From assembly GCA_012934845.2 (NCBI GenBank), contig WNNJ02000207.1:83529-147528 (forward strand): a stretch of 64,000 bases of DNA, in the 5' to 3' direction. This DNA is from Pomphorhynchus laevis. Taxonomy: Eukaryota > Acanthocephala > Palaeacanthocephala > Echinorhynchida > Pomphorhynchidae. Shown here piece after piece: positions 39,946 to 52,122 of this stretch (within the stretch, counting starts at the first letter, position 1; each line of letters opens with the position of its first letter). The position numbers were made by a program, and so were the translations under genes. A model generated the notes under the pieces. It made no database searches. It was not told the origin of the DNA and saw only the letters and a program-made list of their open reading frames with translations.

Positions 39946-41025
39946 CTAGATATACACCTTCTTTATCATTAATATTGGTTTTGTTAAGAATAAGGCTTTC
40001 TGGATAAATGTGCTCACTAATTGAATAAAAATTATTAGAATTAAATACACATATATCATCAATGTATCGAAATATATATTTCATATATTTATATTGTTTA
40101 GATTTAGTTTTTACACAGTTATGAACAAATTCATATTCTATAAAGCTTAAAAACAAGTCAGCTATAATTAGGCTACTATTACCACCCATTGGAACACCTT
40201 TAACTTGTTTAACTTTTATATATGTCCCTACTTTTAAAGTAGGAACAAAATGATTTATTTCTTAAATGATTTTGAGGAAAGCCAATATCATTACATATTA
40301 TTGCAATTCTTAAAATTTTTCATTATTTAATGTATTATATTTTATATTATATGGTATGCATGAATGCTCATGAAAAATATGTTTCTTGTAAATTTAAATA
40401 TGTCATCTTTACAATATAGATTTTTATAATTTTGTTTATGTTGTTTTTAATTTTATCATTTGATATTAATTTGTTTTTGATTAATAAGGAAATTAATTTT
40501 TAATTAATAAAATATTCTCTAGCTTTCGGCTACGCAATAGCCTTCTTCATATAAATATGAATGACATAAATATTTTTATGTCATCGTTACGATATAAATA
40601 AAAATTAGTTTTAATTGATGTTAATTTAATGTTCATATCTACTTTCTTTATCTATACTTTCTTTATCATTAATATTGGTTTTATTAAGAATAAGGCTATC
40701 TGGATAAATTTGTTCACTAATTGAATAAAAATTATTAGACCTAAATACTCATATATCATCAATATAACGAAACATATATTTCATATCTTTATATAATTTT
40801 GATTTATTTTTTACACAGTTATGAACAAATTCATATTCTATAAAGCTCAAAAATAAGTTAACTATAATTGGACTACTATTTTTTTCTATTGAAACACCTA
40901 TTATTCGTCTAATATATGTTTTACGAATATGGCTACTTGGATAAATTTGTTCACTAATTGAATAAAAATTATTAGAGTTAAATACACATATATCATCAAT
41001 GTATCGAATGAGTGCCCGCTTTGAT
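39946..41025 (-). mobile_element. Penelope-like element fragments
   Basis: Minus-strand pieces at 40190-39946 and 41008-40680 encode MGGNSSLIIADLFLSFIEYE and YIFRYIDDICVFNSNNFYSI, SEHIYPESLILNKTN, a reverse-transcriptase core with a YIDD box of the kind seen in Penelope-like elements. At 40546-40513 (minus) the words GAAGAAGGCTATTG and AGCCGAAAGCTAG recall their 3' ends. Several partial duplicates overlap and frames are broken. No GIY-YIG nuclease was found. The J1 LINE tail ends inside one of these pieces. Confidence 0.5.
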
Positions 41026-41510
41026 GGTGAATTTGGTGGTGTGTTCTCCGATAGAGTTACGGATACAATGATTTTCTCCGTAGAGCACCCACTAGTTTCT
41101 TCCTCATGTGGTGATAGTGAAATTAGCATTGACGGATATGTTTGTCATCTGGCCGACAGGGTGTCTTGTCGAGGCTGAGTGGTGCTGGTCTTTATCTCTG
41201 AGGATCTGTCTGTACTTACAGTCATTTCGTGTGACCCGAGTGGGTACTATGAATCGATATGGTTTCGTATTTACGTTGCTGACACTGTTATGTAAGGTGG
41301 GAGCAGTTTACAGTTCTCCCTTATCTGAATTTGTCAGCTTGATGGTTGATTTACGTGTGCACGCCCTACATCTGTTGGTCTTAATGGGCGATCAAAATAT
41401 GCCGCATGTTGATTGTTCTGACTACACACCTATGCCATGTGGTGACTTTCACACTTTTGTTTGATCGACTGTATAAATGAATGTTACTTTTTTCAACTAT
41501 ACAAACCAAC
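41026..41510 (+). mobile_element. Old APE LINE: RT scrap joined to endonuclease fragment
   Basis: 41026-41105 repeats 47733-47803 almost exactly (TTTGGTGGTGTGTTCTCCGA). It is joined to a decayed endonuclease (GDQNMPHVDCSDY at about 41390-41430; DCINECYFFQLYKPTQF to 41515). An L2-like LINE interrupts it at about 41511, and RT sequence of the same kind of LINE resumes near 47.2 kb. Many breaks. Confidence 0.6.
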
Positions 41511-42798
41511 ACAATTCTTAGGAACTCAATCTTCACTGCTTGGTGTATGTCTTTTGCTGCCTACACCTCACTGTCCATCTCTGATCCTGGTCTATCCGAT
41601 CACTTTCTTATCACCCTTGATCTCACTCGCAACCACACCCCTCCTCACACACCTACAATCATACGTCGCCCTTGGAGAAATCTTGACCTCTCCCTTCTCC
41701 GCTCTGCCTTACTCAAATCGTCTCTATCATTACCCATAATAACATATTCATCTCCTCACGATCTCGCCTTTCTTTTCGACTCTGAACTCACATCCACTCT
41801 CGATATTCTCTTGCCCTTCAAGTCTCACCCACACCGTCGCTTTCACCGTGCCCAATGGTTTGACATCCAATGCCTACTCTCAAAGCGTCGACTCCACCAT
41901 GCTTTTCGAGTCTATCACCGCTCTCTCAGACGTGATTTCCGCTCGATCACTCCGTCTTTCCGTGATTCCTATCTTGCTCTTCGCCGGTCTCATCTCAACC
42001 TACTACGTACCAAATGCAACTCCTTCTGGCAGCATAAAATCATCACTTCATTCAACTCTAAGACTCTGGTATACTTCTAACTCAATCCTTGCTAGCTCCT
42101 CTTCGCCGTGCAACATCAATGCCAATGATTATTCGTCATTTCTCCGGACTAAAGTATCCACGTTGCTCTCTCACACCCCGGATTTCATCTTATCCCACTC
42201 TGCCCAGTCTAGCCTCATCCTTCCGGAACTCTCATCTTCTCCATGTTTCACCTACAGAAGTATCATCTATCCTAATGTCCTTGCCCAACAAAACCTCACC
42301 TGCCGATCCCCTGCTTACTCACATATTAAAATCTATATGTTCATCGATATCCCAATTTCTCCCAACCTCTATTAACTCGTCCATCCGCAGTCGTATCTTC
42401 ACTTCACACTGGAAATCCGCAATCGTTCGTCCCCTCCTTAGCAAACAATCACTCGACCCCTCCCTTCCTTCTAGCTATCGCCCCATTTCACTACTCCCTA
42501 CTCTTTCTAAGCTCTTAGAACGCCTCATCTTAATACAAATCAACGCTTATCTCTCCTCATCCAATCTGTACCCTCCTTTCCAATCCGCTTTCCGCTCTAA
42601 TCACTCCACAGAAATCGCATGCATAAAAGTGTACAACGACTTACTCATTTCTCGAGACAAGGCTCTATATAGTATTATCATCTCCCTCGACCTCATCTCC
42701 GCATTCGACATTGTCGACCACTCCGTCCTACTTTTTCGCCTTCGTTATGATTACAGCTTTTCTTCCTTCTCCGTAGCATGGTTCGCCTTATATCTATC

Positions 42799-42896
42799 TG
42801 TGATAACCAGAGAGAATAAATGGCTTTTATTCACGAATCTACAAATAGTCGGTAAAGTTAAATATAAATGATAAAGTAATTAAATGTGATACCACA
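42799..42896 (-). repeat. 3' LTR of the Ty3/gypsy element
   Basis: 98 bp, TG...CA ends, preceded by CTATC. One difference from the other LTR. Confidence 0.9.
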
Positions 42897-45800
42897 TTCA
42901 TCCCATGTGATAGTTTTAGAAGTATGCAGGACTTCTTCGACTTCTTGTACTTCGTCGGTAGAATTCTCTAGTTGTCACGGGATGATGGTTTGCCTCAGGA
43001 ATTGATGTCCTCTTTGAACTCAAGTTCATATCGATATTGTCAGTGGCATCATATTGCTTTCCGTTATTGTTATCATCTTCATAGTCTGGCTGGTTCCTAT
43101 CGAAGCTATCTTGACAGTCGTCATCCCCGTCTCTTGACAATCCCGAACTACGAATATCCGAACTGTCTTGATCCTTGTAAATGGAGGTTTCTCAAGGATA
43201 ACGAGATAGGTGTCGAGTTGAAATATTTTCTTCTTTCCCAGATGGAAGTTCGATATGAGCCGTGTTTGGATTCGCGTTTATCAGTTTAACTTTGAGCAAT
43301 TTATCGTCGTATTTGTCGTGTTTGTAGAAGTTTCGCACGAATACAGATCCAGAACGACGGAGCCATTCTGGTAAATTGAATTTAATTAATGGGCGTCTAG
43401 AGAATTTGAAGATTCGATCATGAGGTGTCGAGCCAGTTGATGTGCATAATAGTCCTCGAATAGATTGAAGGCTTTCAGCGAGGACCGTTTCCCAAGCAGC
43501 AACCGGACGATTGTAGTCTCTAAGCTGCAAAAGTACAGCGCTCCATAATATACCGTTATAGCATTCGATCTGTCCGTTGCCTAACGGATTGTACGGAGAA
43601 GAGTGACTTGCTACCGTGCCAATACTCTCCAGATAATCAGAGAATTCTTTCGACATGAAGGATGACCCGCGATCGGAATGTACAAATTCAGGTGGACCAA
43701 ATATTGTCACTATACCACGCAGGCAATTTATCACTGTTTGAGCGGACATATCACGGCATGCAAATCCAAAGGGATAACGAGAATATTCATCGACGGCTGT
43801 AAGCAAATATTTCTTGCCTGATGAACTGGGCAAAGGACCTTTGAAGTCAAGTGAAATTCTTTCGAAAGGTCGTGTCGCTCTGATGAGGGCAGTTTTTGGA
43901 GGCTTGAAGAAGTTTGGTTTCAACAACGAACAGGTAACGCAATGATATACAACATAACGAACGTCTTCAGTGCTATATGGAAGTTGATTCGATTGAACGA
44001 AGTGATACAAACGATTGACTCCTGGGTGGCAAAGCGTAGCGTGAAGTTCATAAAGAAGCTTGAGATCTCGTCAATCCATTTGGAATAATGTGAGAAAAGG
44101 CCGACAATTCTTCGAAGTTGACGTTTGTTTTGAGGTACCTGCAGTTCTCGCAAAGGTGAGACACGATTAGGATCAGGCCGTTTAATACCACTACCAACTT
44201 GATATCCCAGAATATTGATCATCGTTTTATTAATCATACATTTCAATTCATTTAGTGTTATTCGGTACCTAGAAGCAACTTCACGAAACTTGGCCAGATT
44301 TGTATCATGTTCTTGCTGTGTTTTGCCGCACACAATGATATCGTCGAGGTATGAATATGTGCCGGTTAAGTTTTCTTTCTCTATGATCTCGTTGATTATT
44401 CGCTGGAAGGCGGCTACAACATTCGTGAGTCCAAAAGGCATACGCTGAAATTGATAGAGTTGACCATCTGCCTCGAATGCGGTCAAGAATTTTTCGTTTG
44501 CTCCCAAAGGAAATTGATGGTAAGCACTTTTTAAATCGAGAGTGCTAAACACGTTATTGGACGATATGGTGTCGATCAGGTCGTCAATTCGGGGCATGGG
44601 ATAAGCGTCGAGTACCGTGAATCTATTTACGGTCTGCGAGTAATCTACTACTAGACGACGACGTCCTTCTCTGTTTACAATAAGAACTTGCGCACGCCAC
44701 GGTGAGCGACTGCGCTCGATGATGCCTTCGGACAACATCCGTTTTACTTCCGAAGCAATAAAGCGGCGATCTTCGATATTACGGCGCCGGGACGGAATTG
44801 CTGCAGGTTTCCAGTTTTTAAAATCGTCTGAAAATAATGACGGTATATCGATTTCCATGCTCGATAGTTGCCCAATGGTTAATGTTTCTTGCTTAGCATT
44901 TCCTAGAAGTCGAATGGAAACACTTGAATGCAAGCGCCGGAATGGATGACCAAGTATGAGATCACGACAAAGATGAGGCATGACGAAGCATTGAATGTCA
45001 GTATAGTTTCGGTCACAGTAAGATATCGGTAATACGCATCGTTCATTGCATACGGATGTAAATGATGAATTAGCCATGGAAATCCTAACACAACAAGATT
45101 CTGTAGGAATACCTAGTTTTCGAATAACTGATGAATCGACAAAGTTGGAAGAGCTCCCTGTATCGATAAGAGCATCCAGCTGTTGTGTTCCAACGCGAAC
45201 TTGTACCGTCATGTCGTCAAGTTTAGATGCATCACCATTTGCATTTTGACAGGATATGATATTAAGTGATTCACAGTCGGACGCGTATGGTCGAGTACTA
45301 CGATTGTATTTTCGTCGAGATCGAAGCAACTTAGTTCGACAAACTTTTTCGTAGTGTCCACGTTTTAAGCAGAATGAACATTCAGCATCCTGGGCTGGAC
45401 AACGATTTCGTGTATGCATAACTCCACCACAAAAGTAGCACCTTTTCTTGTTGATCTTTTGAGCTACGGCAATAGATTCTTCACTTTCAGAAATATCAGT
45501 ATTTCCTTTTGAACCTTTGGTTTCCCTTAAGGCATTTACTGTGAATTCGGATGTGTGTCGATATTCGTTTGATTGAGTTTGAGCTGCTTCAATCGTTCGA
45601 GCGACTTGATAAGCTTTCTCTTTGTCGATGTCATTAGTCTCGAGTATGCGTTGACGAATTTCGTTCGATTGTAAACCCGTAATAAATGAATCGCAAATAA
45701 GAATATCGCGCAGCTCCTTAGCTTTCACATCTTTGAAGGTGCATTGTCGCGCAAGTGTTTCAAGACGATCCACATAGTTAGATATCGATTCATCGAGAGT

Positions 45801-45944
45801 TTGTCGTGCAGAACACAGTAGGTGTCGTTTGTAAACCGAATTTGTAGATTTTATGAATGCTTTGTCGAGGACATCCATTGCTACTTTTATCAACAACTTA
45901 ATAAAAGTTGTTGATTAAAGTTACTTACAATTCGTGAATAAAAT

Positions 45945-46042
45945 TGTGATAACCAGAGAGAATAAATGGCTTTTATTCACGAATCTACAAATAGTAGGTA
46001 AAGTTAAATATAAATGATAAAGTAATTAAATGTGATACCACA
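45945..46042 (-). repeat. 5' LTR of the Ty3/gypsy element
   Basis: 98 bp, TG...CA ends, followed by CTATC. Unusually short for the family; only about 50 bases separate it from the open Gag frame. Confidence 0.9.
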
Positions 46043-47149
46043 CTATCCGACCGTTCCTTTCGCGTCTGTTCTAATTCATTATCCTCCCATCCCATCCCTA
46101 TTTTATGCGGGGTCCCACAAGGTTCAGTTTTAGGTCCCTGCTTTTCTCTCTTCTGCTTGGCGATCTCTCTCCGATTATCAAACCTTACTCCTTTAACGTC
46201 ATGCAATACGCCGATGACATTCTAATCTATGCTCATGCACCCGCACATCGCATACACGATATCGGCATTTCTGCCTCTAACTATCTTTCTTCTATCTACA
46301 AACGTCTCTCCAAACTCCATCTCATTCTAAACCCCGAAAAGTCTAAAATAATGTGGATCCTCCCCCCCCGAAAACCAAACATATCTCCTCCCACTGTATA
46401 TTTTGCCTTATCGATCATCCCCATAGTCCACAATCTCACTTTCTTAGGCTTCCATTTCGATGATCACCTTTCCCTTAAACCATTCGTCCGTGACAAGGTC
46501 CGCTTATCTAACTTAATTCTCCGTGACATCCACCGTATCCGCCTTCTTATCGACTTTCGTTCTTGTGTCTCTTCTTTCATCGCTTCTTTTCCCTCAAATC
46601 GATTACTGCCTTTGCCTTTTCGCCAATTCTTCAAAATCCATCATCCTACCCCTACAACGAATAATCAACACCGCCGTTCGAGTGCTCTTTCGTCTCCGTC
46701 GCTTCGACCACACATCCACATATTTTGCCCAACTCTCGCGTCCCACTATCCACATCCGCATCAAACTCCGCCTTCTTCTCGTTACTTTTCGTCTCATCGC
46801 TGTCGGCTCCACATTGTTCATACACCTTCATTTCTTAGACGATACTCGCCCCACCTCGCTATCGCTTCGTTCCTGTCATACCCTCTTACTCCACGTTTTT
46901 AATTACTCCAACAACTACGGTCTCCGATCCTTCCTCGTCGCCGCCTCACTCGTCTGGAATCAACTCCCTCTCGACGTCCGCCGCGCCCCCTTCTTTTATC
47001 ACATTCAAACACCTCCTCCGTTCACAACTTCTCAACACCTGATTTACAGTTTTGTTTTGTTGTGGTCATGTAAGTGTGCACTGGCACGCATTTGCCACGT
47101 TAAAATAAATCCTTTTTTTGTCTTGCCTCTTCGAATAATCTGGTTACGT

Positions 47150-48965
47150 ATATCAGACAGAACTGTCCTATTGGTAAAATTGTTCACACAGTCATTTTGG
47201 GTTGCGTACGTGCTGATATCTATTCCACCTTATTCGTTGAACCCGCACTTATTATATTTAAAACAAATTTTGTTCGAACAAGCCATCACTTGCAGCAAGC
47301 CGTATGGCCTTGTCCGTTTTCCTCCACTCTGGAACAACTATGGTATATCTTTCACGACACCATCCTGTCAGTATATCGACGATCTACTTTACTGCGTGTA
47401 ATTTGTTCATCGCCAGCAAGTAAGAGATGGATAGATTCTGAAGTGCGGTCCGCCATAAATGAGAAGAACGAGACATTGTCAATGTTCCGCAATGGATATG
47501 TCACTTTTGATGATTTCAAAGTAATCCGGAATAGTGTATGCTCTCTTATCTGTAATAAACGGAGATTATGTGAAATGAGTACTATCCGATTTATTCGCAC
47601 CGACCCATGCCGCTCTTATTCATACGCTCGACGTTCCTTATTGTCTCGATGTCAGCTTTGTGTTAATCGATCACAACGATCATATAACGACCGATCAAAA
47701 ATGTTTTCCGAACATATTTGCAAAACACTTTGGTGGTGTGTTCTCCGATACAGTTACGAATCCAATGATTTTCTCCGTAGAGCACCCACTAGTTTCTTGC
47801 TCATCAAGACATCATCAAATAGTCAGCCCTGACTTTGTAAATAATGCTCTACAGATCCTAAAATCTACTAACTCGGCGGTGCCAGACGGAATGCCGTCTA
47901 TTTTTCTAAAGAACGTATCATCCATGATATGCTGCCCTCTTACCAATATCTTCAATTAATGTTTGGAATCTGGCGTCATCCCCAACGATTGGCGAGATGC
48001 AATTGTAGTCACAATCATTAAAAAGGGAGACGTATCTAAAGTCGAAAATTGTCGTCCGATTAACTTTACGCGCATCTGCAGTAAGATCATGGAACGTATC
48101 TTTCTCTCTACAATGAAACGTCATGTCATAGGCGCAAATATCATAACCACTGCTCAACATGGCTTTCGAGCAGGTCACTACCACAACCAATCTTCTGTTG
48201 GCTCGTAAAAGATGGTTTTCTTTAAAATCTAAGAGTGTATATATCGACATTATTTTTGCCGACATCTCGAAAGCGTTCGACACCGTACCTCATGATAATC
48301 TTATCCAAACTCTTCAGCATTGCTCGTTCGATTCAAGGTTAATAGACTTGATTGCGGATTACCTCCATAATATAAGGTTCTATGTTCGCAATGATGAACG
48401 TCTCTCCTCAGCTTTTCGATGACCTGTGATGTTCCTCAGGGCTCTGTTCTCTCACACCTCTTATTCACGTTGTATGTAAATGATCTTCCTAATGTGATCC
48501 ATTCGCCATCTCTGATGTATGCTAACGACTTAAAAATATAGAACCAAATTACTTCGTTATTGGATGTTGATTCTGTTCAGTCTCATTTCAATATGATGCA
48601 CTCGTGGGCACATACTCATGAGCTCAGATTAAACGTAGCTAAGTGTGCTCATATGCATATTGACCGACGTTTCCCGGATACACAATATTATATTAGAAGA
48701 GTGATGATCCAGAAAGTCGCAAAGTTCACTGACTTGGGTGTAGTGATAACATCCGACCTGAAGAACACCACTTACAAAGTGACTGTTGCGTCCCAAGCAA
48801 CCCGTCAGCTTGGCATACTAGTGCGTGTCTTCCAACGCGTTTCAGGACCTCTTTTTGTTAGGATATTCAACAGCTACATCCAGCCTATTCTGACATATGC
48901 ATCTCCTGCAACATATCCTACTACAAGACCAATCAAGGCAATCAAGACCAATACAACCTTAAACT
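47150..48965 (+). mobile_element. Old APE LINE, decayed ORF2 (RT part)
   Basis: Pieces in several frames: RWIDSEVRSAINEKNETLSM (47.43 kb), DGMPSIFLKNVSSMICC, VIPNDWRDAIVVTIIKKGDV, NCRPINFTRICSKIMERIFL, AQHGFRAGHYHN, IIFADISKAFDTVPHDNL, DVPQGSVLSHLLFTLYVNDL, and the catalytic box decayed to MYANDLKI. At least five frame changes or stops. It probably belongs with 41026-41510, the L2-like LINE having inserted between. It stops near 48960, where a repeat-rich leader of the next element begins. Confidence 0.75.
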
Positions 48966-51707
48966 AATACAATCAAGACAAATCAACGCTATAACCTATT
49001 GATCAAGACCAATCAACGCTATAATTACAAACCGAGCTTGGGATAACATGCAAGCGAATACGGGTAGTTGCCCAGTCTGTGACGTATCGTTTCGCCTTAA
49101 TGCATCAGGCCGTCTTCGGAAACACGGACATGTGAATTCGCGCTGCTCAGGATCAGGACAGCTGCCAACATTCAGCTCACATGGAATCAGTTAACATGAT
49201 CAAGCGCATTCCATGGAATCTTCGCCGCCGAGTATCCAATGTTTTCTCATCGTTAATTCTCGAGACATTGTGTTCAAAGTCATCCCACGATTGGGAGCGT
49301 TTGCTGTGCTCCACAAAGCTATGCCTACAGACATCCCCAGGCCGACAACATACCGGAGATTACACTCGATCAAATATAAATGTGCTTTTAGACAAATTTG
49401 TAATTGCCTATCACCTTCGGGGTTTCGATCATCCAGGAAGTTCAGAAGGGCTCATGTTAAGAAAAACGAATTTATGGAAGTCATCGAATTGGCAAGAAAT
49501 TGCAATTACGGAAAGACGATGCTCCGTATTAAGTCGAGTAATATATGTTAATATTTTGAATCTACGTGCGGAAGACTGACAGTGCTACACCCTTTACATT
49601 ATGCTCTCCAAAGTCCTGGACAACCATCTTTGATTACTCCCTTGTCGGTTAACTCGGACATAGTTGAAGCTGCAGTCTCATCATTCCCATCCTCTACTTC
49701 CCTTGGCTGTTTAGGTTTGAGGGCAGAACATCTACGAGATATGCTGTCGGTAGACAATGGGGTTTCGCTTCAACGCCTAACGTCACTGGTCAACAACATG
49801 ATCGCTTGTACTCTCCCGACCGCTCTCATTTCCTTTGTCGCTGGTGCTAATCTCATGGTATTAAACAAACTAGATTGACGGATCCGCCCCATTGCCATTG
49901 GAGAGACATTACGTCGTTTTTGCGCTAAGTGCATTTGCTCCAAACTCGACGACCTAGATGTCGATTGGGTTTGGGCTAAGATAGATCTGGCTAACGCCTT
50001 TAATGCGCAAAACCGGAAATATTTCGTCAGCGCGATTAGTAGAAATTTTCCAAAAATTAGTCGATGTACATCATGGTGCTACGGGGCACTACCTCTAGCC
50101 TTCGGTTCTGTAGCATGGAACCTCTTCAGTCACAAAGGGGAGTGCAACAAGGAGATCCTCTTGGTTCAGTTCTGTTTTGCCTGACGATTAATCCGATTGT
50201 CGTCCAGATCTCAGAAATTGAAGGTATTAGCTTAAAAAGTTGGTACATTTACGACGGAATAGTAGGCGGCACTTCTGTGGCTGTGGGCGAGGCTCGTCTT
50301 TCTGCAAATTTTCCTGCGATAGGACTGTCTATTAACTAGAGAAAGACCGAAGTAATTGGCATGACTGACAAGATTAATTTGATAACGAGCAGATGCTCAT
50401 GGATCTCATTGGTTAATACCATACAAAACTTCACAAGTCTTGAAAGTCACATCGGGTCTAAAAGCATTGTTCGGGATACCTTATCGCTAGCCAATTAAAC
50501 CTTGACCCTAAAACGTTCCCTGGCTTGATGGAGTGTCGACACTTGACGAAGTGTCGCGCCGCAGGCTATTGGAGAATGCCGATCGTTTCAATACTGCCCG
50601 ATTATTGGCAGTTTCATGCCCACACGCGTGTGCTTGGTTGCAGGCCGTCTCTAGCAAAGCCACACATATGACTTGGCACCAAATGAATTTGTTGTGCTAC
50701 TACGTCTTTGGTTAGGGATGTCTCTCTGCAACAGTGATTATCGATGCAGACGCTGCCTTAGGATGGCAGACAAATTCGGCTTCCACGCCTTAACATGTCA
50801 GTTTGGAGGCCACCCTAGAATTCGACATGATAGCTTAAGGGATACAGTCTTTCAAGCAGCGGTTTCTGCTGGATTGAGAGTGGCAAAGGAGGTACCCAAC
50901 CTAGTTCGTGGTTTGCGGGAGAGACCGGCGGACATTCTATTTTATAAGGACCCTCCTTTAGCAGTTGATTTTGCCGTAACTAACCCACAACAAAATGCTT
51001 ATATTTCCATGGCTTATGAGATCCCTGGCTATGCCGCAAGCAAGTATGCCACCTGTGTCAAGGAAATATAAACGCAAATTAGAGGAGAATGGATACAGTT
51101 TTACGGCAGCAGTTGTTGAAACTTACGGAGGATAAAACCCCCAAGGGGAAAAGCTAATTCGTTTCATTGCTTGTTCTATGTCATGTAGAAACAGTACCCC
51201 GTATTGCAGCACAGCGGGTCAGTTATTTCAGCGCGTGTCCGTCGCACTGATGAGAGGAAATGCATAAGCGATCCTCAAAAGTCTTGACGAGATGGGCCAA
51301 CCCTTACTAGAGAAAAGTCTTGGATATTGTGACGACCCATCTCCGCGACTCTTTTCTATGAGCAACCTTGCACAGCCCGAGGCCCAGTCAGTTGAGGTAG
51401 TTCATGACTCCAATATTCGGTCAGCTTCCGTCGTCAAAGGCGACCATTCTGAGGTTGACATGCATGTCCTGCAACCCATGTCTCCACGACGACCTTCGGC
51501 ATATCACTCAACATCTAAACAATCATATAATGCTTCTTTGTCACTTCAGCAATCACCAACAATTAAGGAGGGGTTGATATCGCATCAACCGAATATTGAT
51601 CAACATACCGATGGAACTGCAACATTATCCAGATTACCACTTTCATCATTTTCGAGCCTTCCATTCGGAAATTCAAATTTTACTGAAATACAACAAAATA
51701 TTTTTGT
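48966..51707 (+). mobile_element. R2-type RLE LINE copy 2, decayed, with ubiquilin start
   Basis: Starts with a leader of short repeats (ATCAAGACCAATCAACGC twice), then ATAACATGCAAGCGAATAC with the start codon, a zinc-finger N-terminus (CPVCDVSFRLNASGRLRKHG), RT remnants (RKYFVSAISRNFPKISR; VQQGDPLGSVLFCLTINPIV; the catalytic box reads WYIYDG) and a well-kept C-terminal half from about 50540: CRRCLRMADKFGFHALTC knuckle and RPADILF/VDFAVT endonuclease. It has several stops, frameshifts and internal deletions, including one in the RT. From about 51560 it carries codons that in the 59-64 kb copy belong to ubiquilin (FGNSNFTEIQQNIF) and the match ends at 51706. Confidence 0.8.
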
Positions 51708-51753
51708 TACTAATTTTTCTAAGTAAAAAAAATCAAATACAAAAACTACTGAA

Positions 51754-52020
51754 TTACAGCTGTTTGCTGGCCTTCATTTCCTCCTCGGCCTGTTTGCGGT
51801 TTCTGTCGTGTGGAAGAAGTTTATCGGCGAAGCAACCTTTGCAGTATATTTCTCCATCCTGATCTTTATATGTACCCAAAGTCAACGTTGTATTGCAAGT
51901 TTTACATCTAAAGCACTTTTCGTGCCATTGCGAACTGCACGCACCAATTCTTTCCGCAGCATACACTGTGGTTCCACATCGTGAGCACTTTTCAATTGCT
52001 CCACCAAATTTCGGTCCCAT
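51754..52020 (-). CDS. CRIP-like single LIM-domain protein
   Basis: An 88-residue intronless ORF, MGPKFGGAIEKC... to ...EEEMKASKQL. One LIM domain with all eight ligands: C12, C15, H33, C36, C39, C42, C60, C63 (C-x2-C-x17-H-x2-C-x2-C-x2-C-x17-C-x2-C). The family (cysteine-rich intestinal protein/muscle LIM proteins) acts as small adaptors in cytoskeleton and nucleus. The frame is also open for 34 codons upstream of the ATG, up to the TAG that ends R2-type copy 3, so the two frames are aligned. The 3' side runs within about 45 bases into R2-type copy 2. It is squeezed between two LINE copies; whether it is expressed is unknown. I see no poly-A tract that would mark a processed retrocopy. Confidence 0.85.
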   Translation of the reverse strand: MGPKFGGAIEKCSRCGTTVYAAERIGACSSQWHEKCFRCKTCNTTLTLGTYKDQDGEIYCKGCFADKLLPHDRNRKQAEEEMKASKQL

Positions 52021-52122
52021 TGTTTCTCGTTCATGCTCAGGAAAATACTCAACATTGTTGATATCGATCTTCGCAGTTGTCGTACGCGGCTGTTCAATGA
52101 TTATGATCGTTTGGATAGGTTG

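Larger units (their letters stand above)
42799..46042 (-). mobile_element. Ty3/gypsy LTR element with 98-bp LTRs
   Basis: A minus-strand Ty3/gypsy-family element inserted in the L2-like LINE. Both 98-bp LTRs begin TGTGATAACC and end ATACCACA (plus strand) and differ at one position. A 5-bp CTATC target duplication flanks it (42794-42798 and 46043-46047). Parts in order on the minus strand: Gag with CCHC knuckle (CYFCGGVMHTRNRC), aspartic protease (ALIDTGSSSNFVDSS), RT (YSYLDDIIVCG), integrase (SDRGSSFMSKEFSDYLESIG) and a Pol tail ending RRSTRSRRSPAYF. No envelope gene seen. It is broken (about two breaks; part of Pol is missing). LTR similarity points to a young insertion. Confidence 0.85.
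41511..47120 (+). mobile_element. L2-like LINE (plus), itself interrupted
   Basis: Starts inside the endonuclease (LSDHFLITLDLTRNHTPPHT), then RT (SSYRPISLLPTLSKLLERLI, ISAFDIVDHSVLLFRL) to 42798; resumes after a Ty3/gypsy insertion at 46043 (GVPQGSVLGP, MQYADDILIYAHAPAH, LGFHFDDHLSLKPFV) and ends with the family 3' hairpin (47064-47104) and AAATAAATCC. Compared with the copy at 8.4-12.6 kb it is less decayed, but it has at least four frame changes and is 5' truncated. Confidence 0.8.

Noticed and set aside
51754-52020. LIM gene as a processed retrocopy
   Set aside because: It is intronless, but there is no poly-A on its 3' side and no target duplication; such a short gene may simply lack introns.
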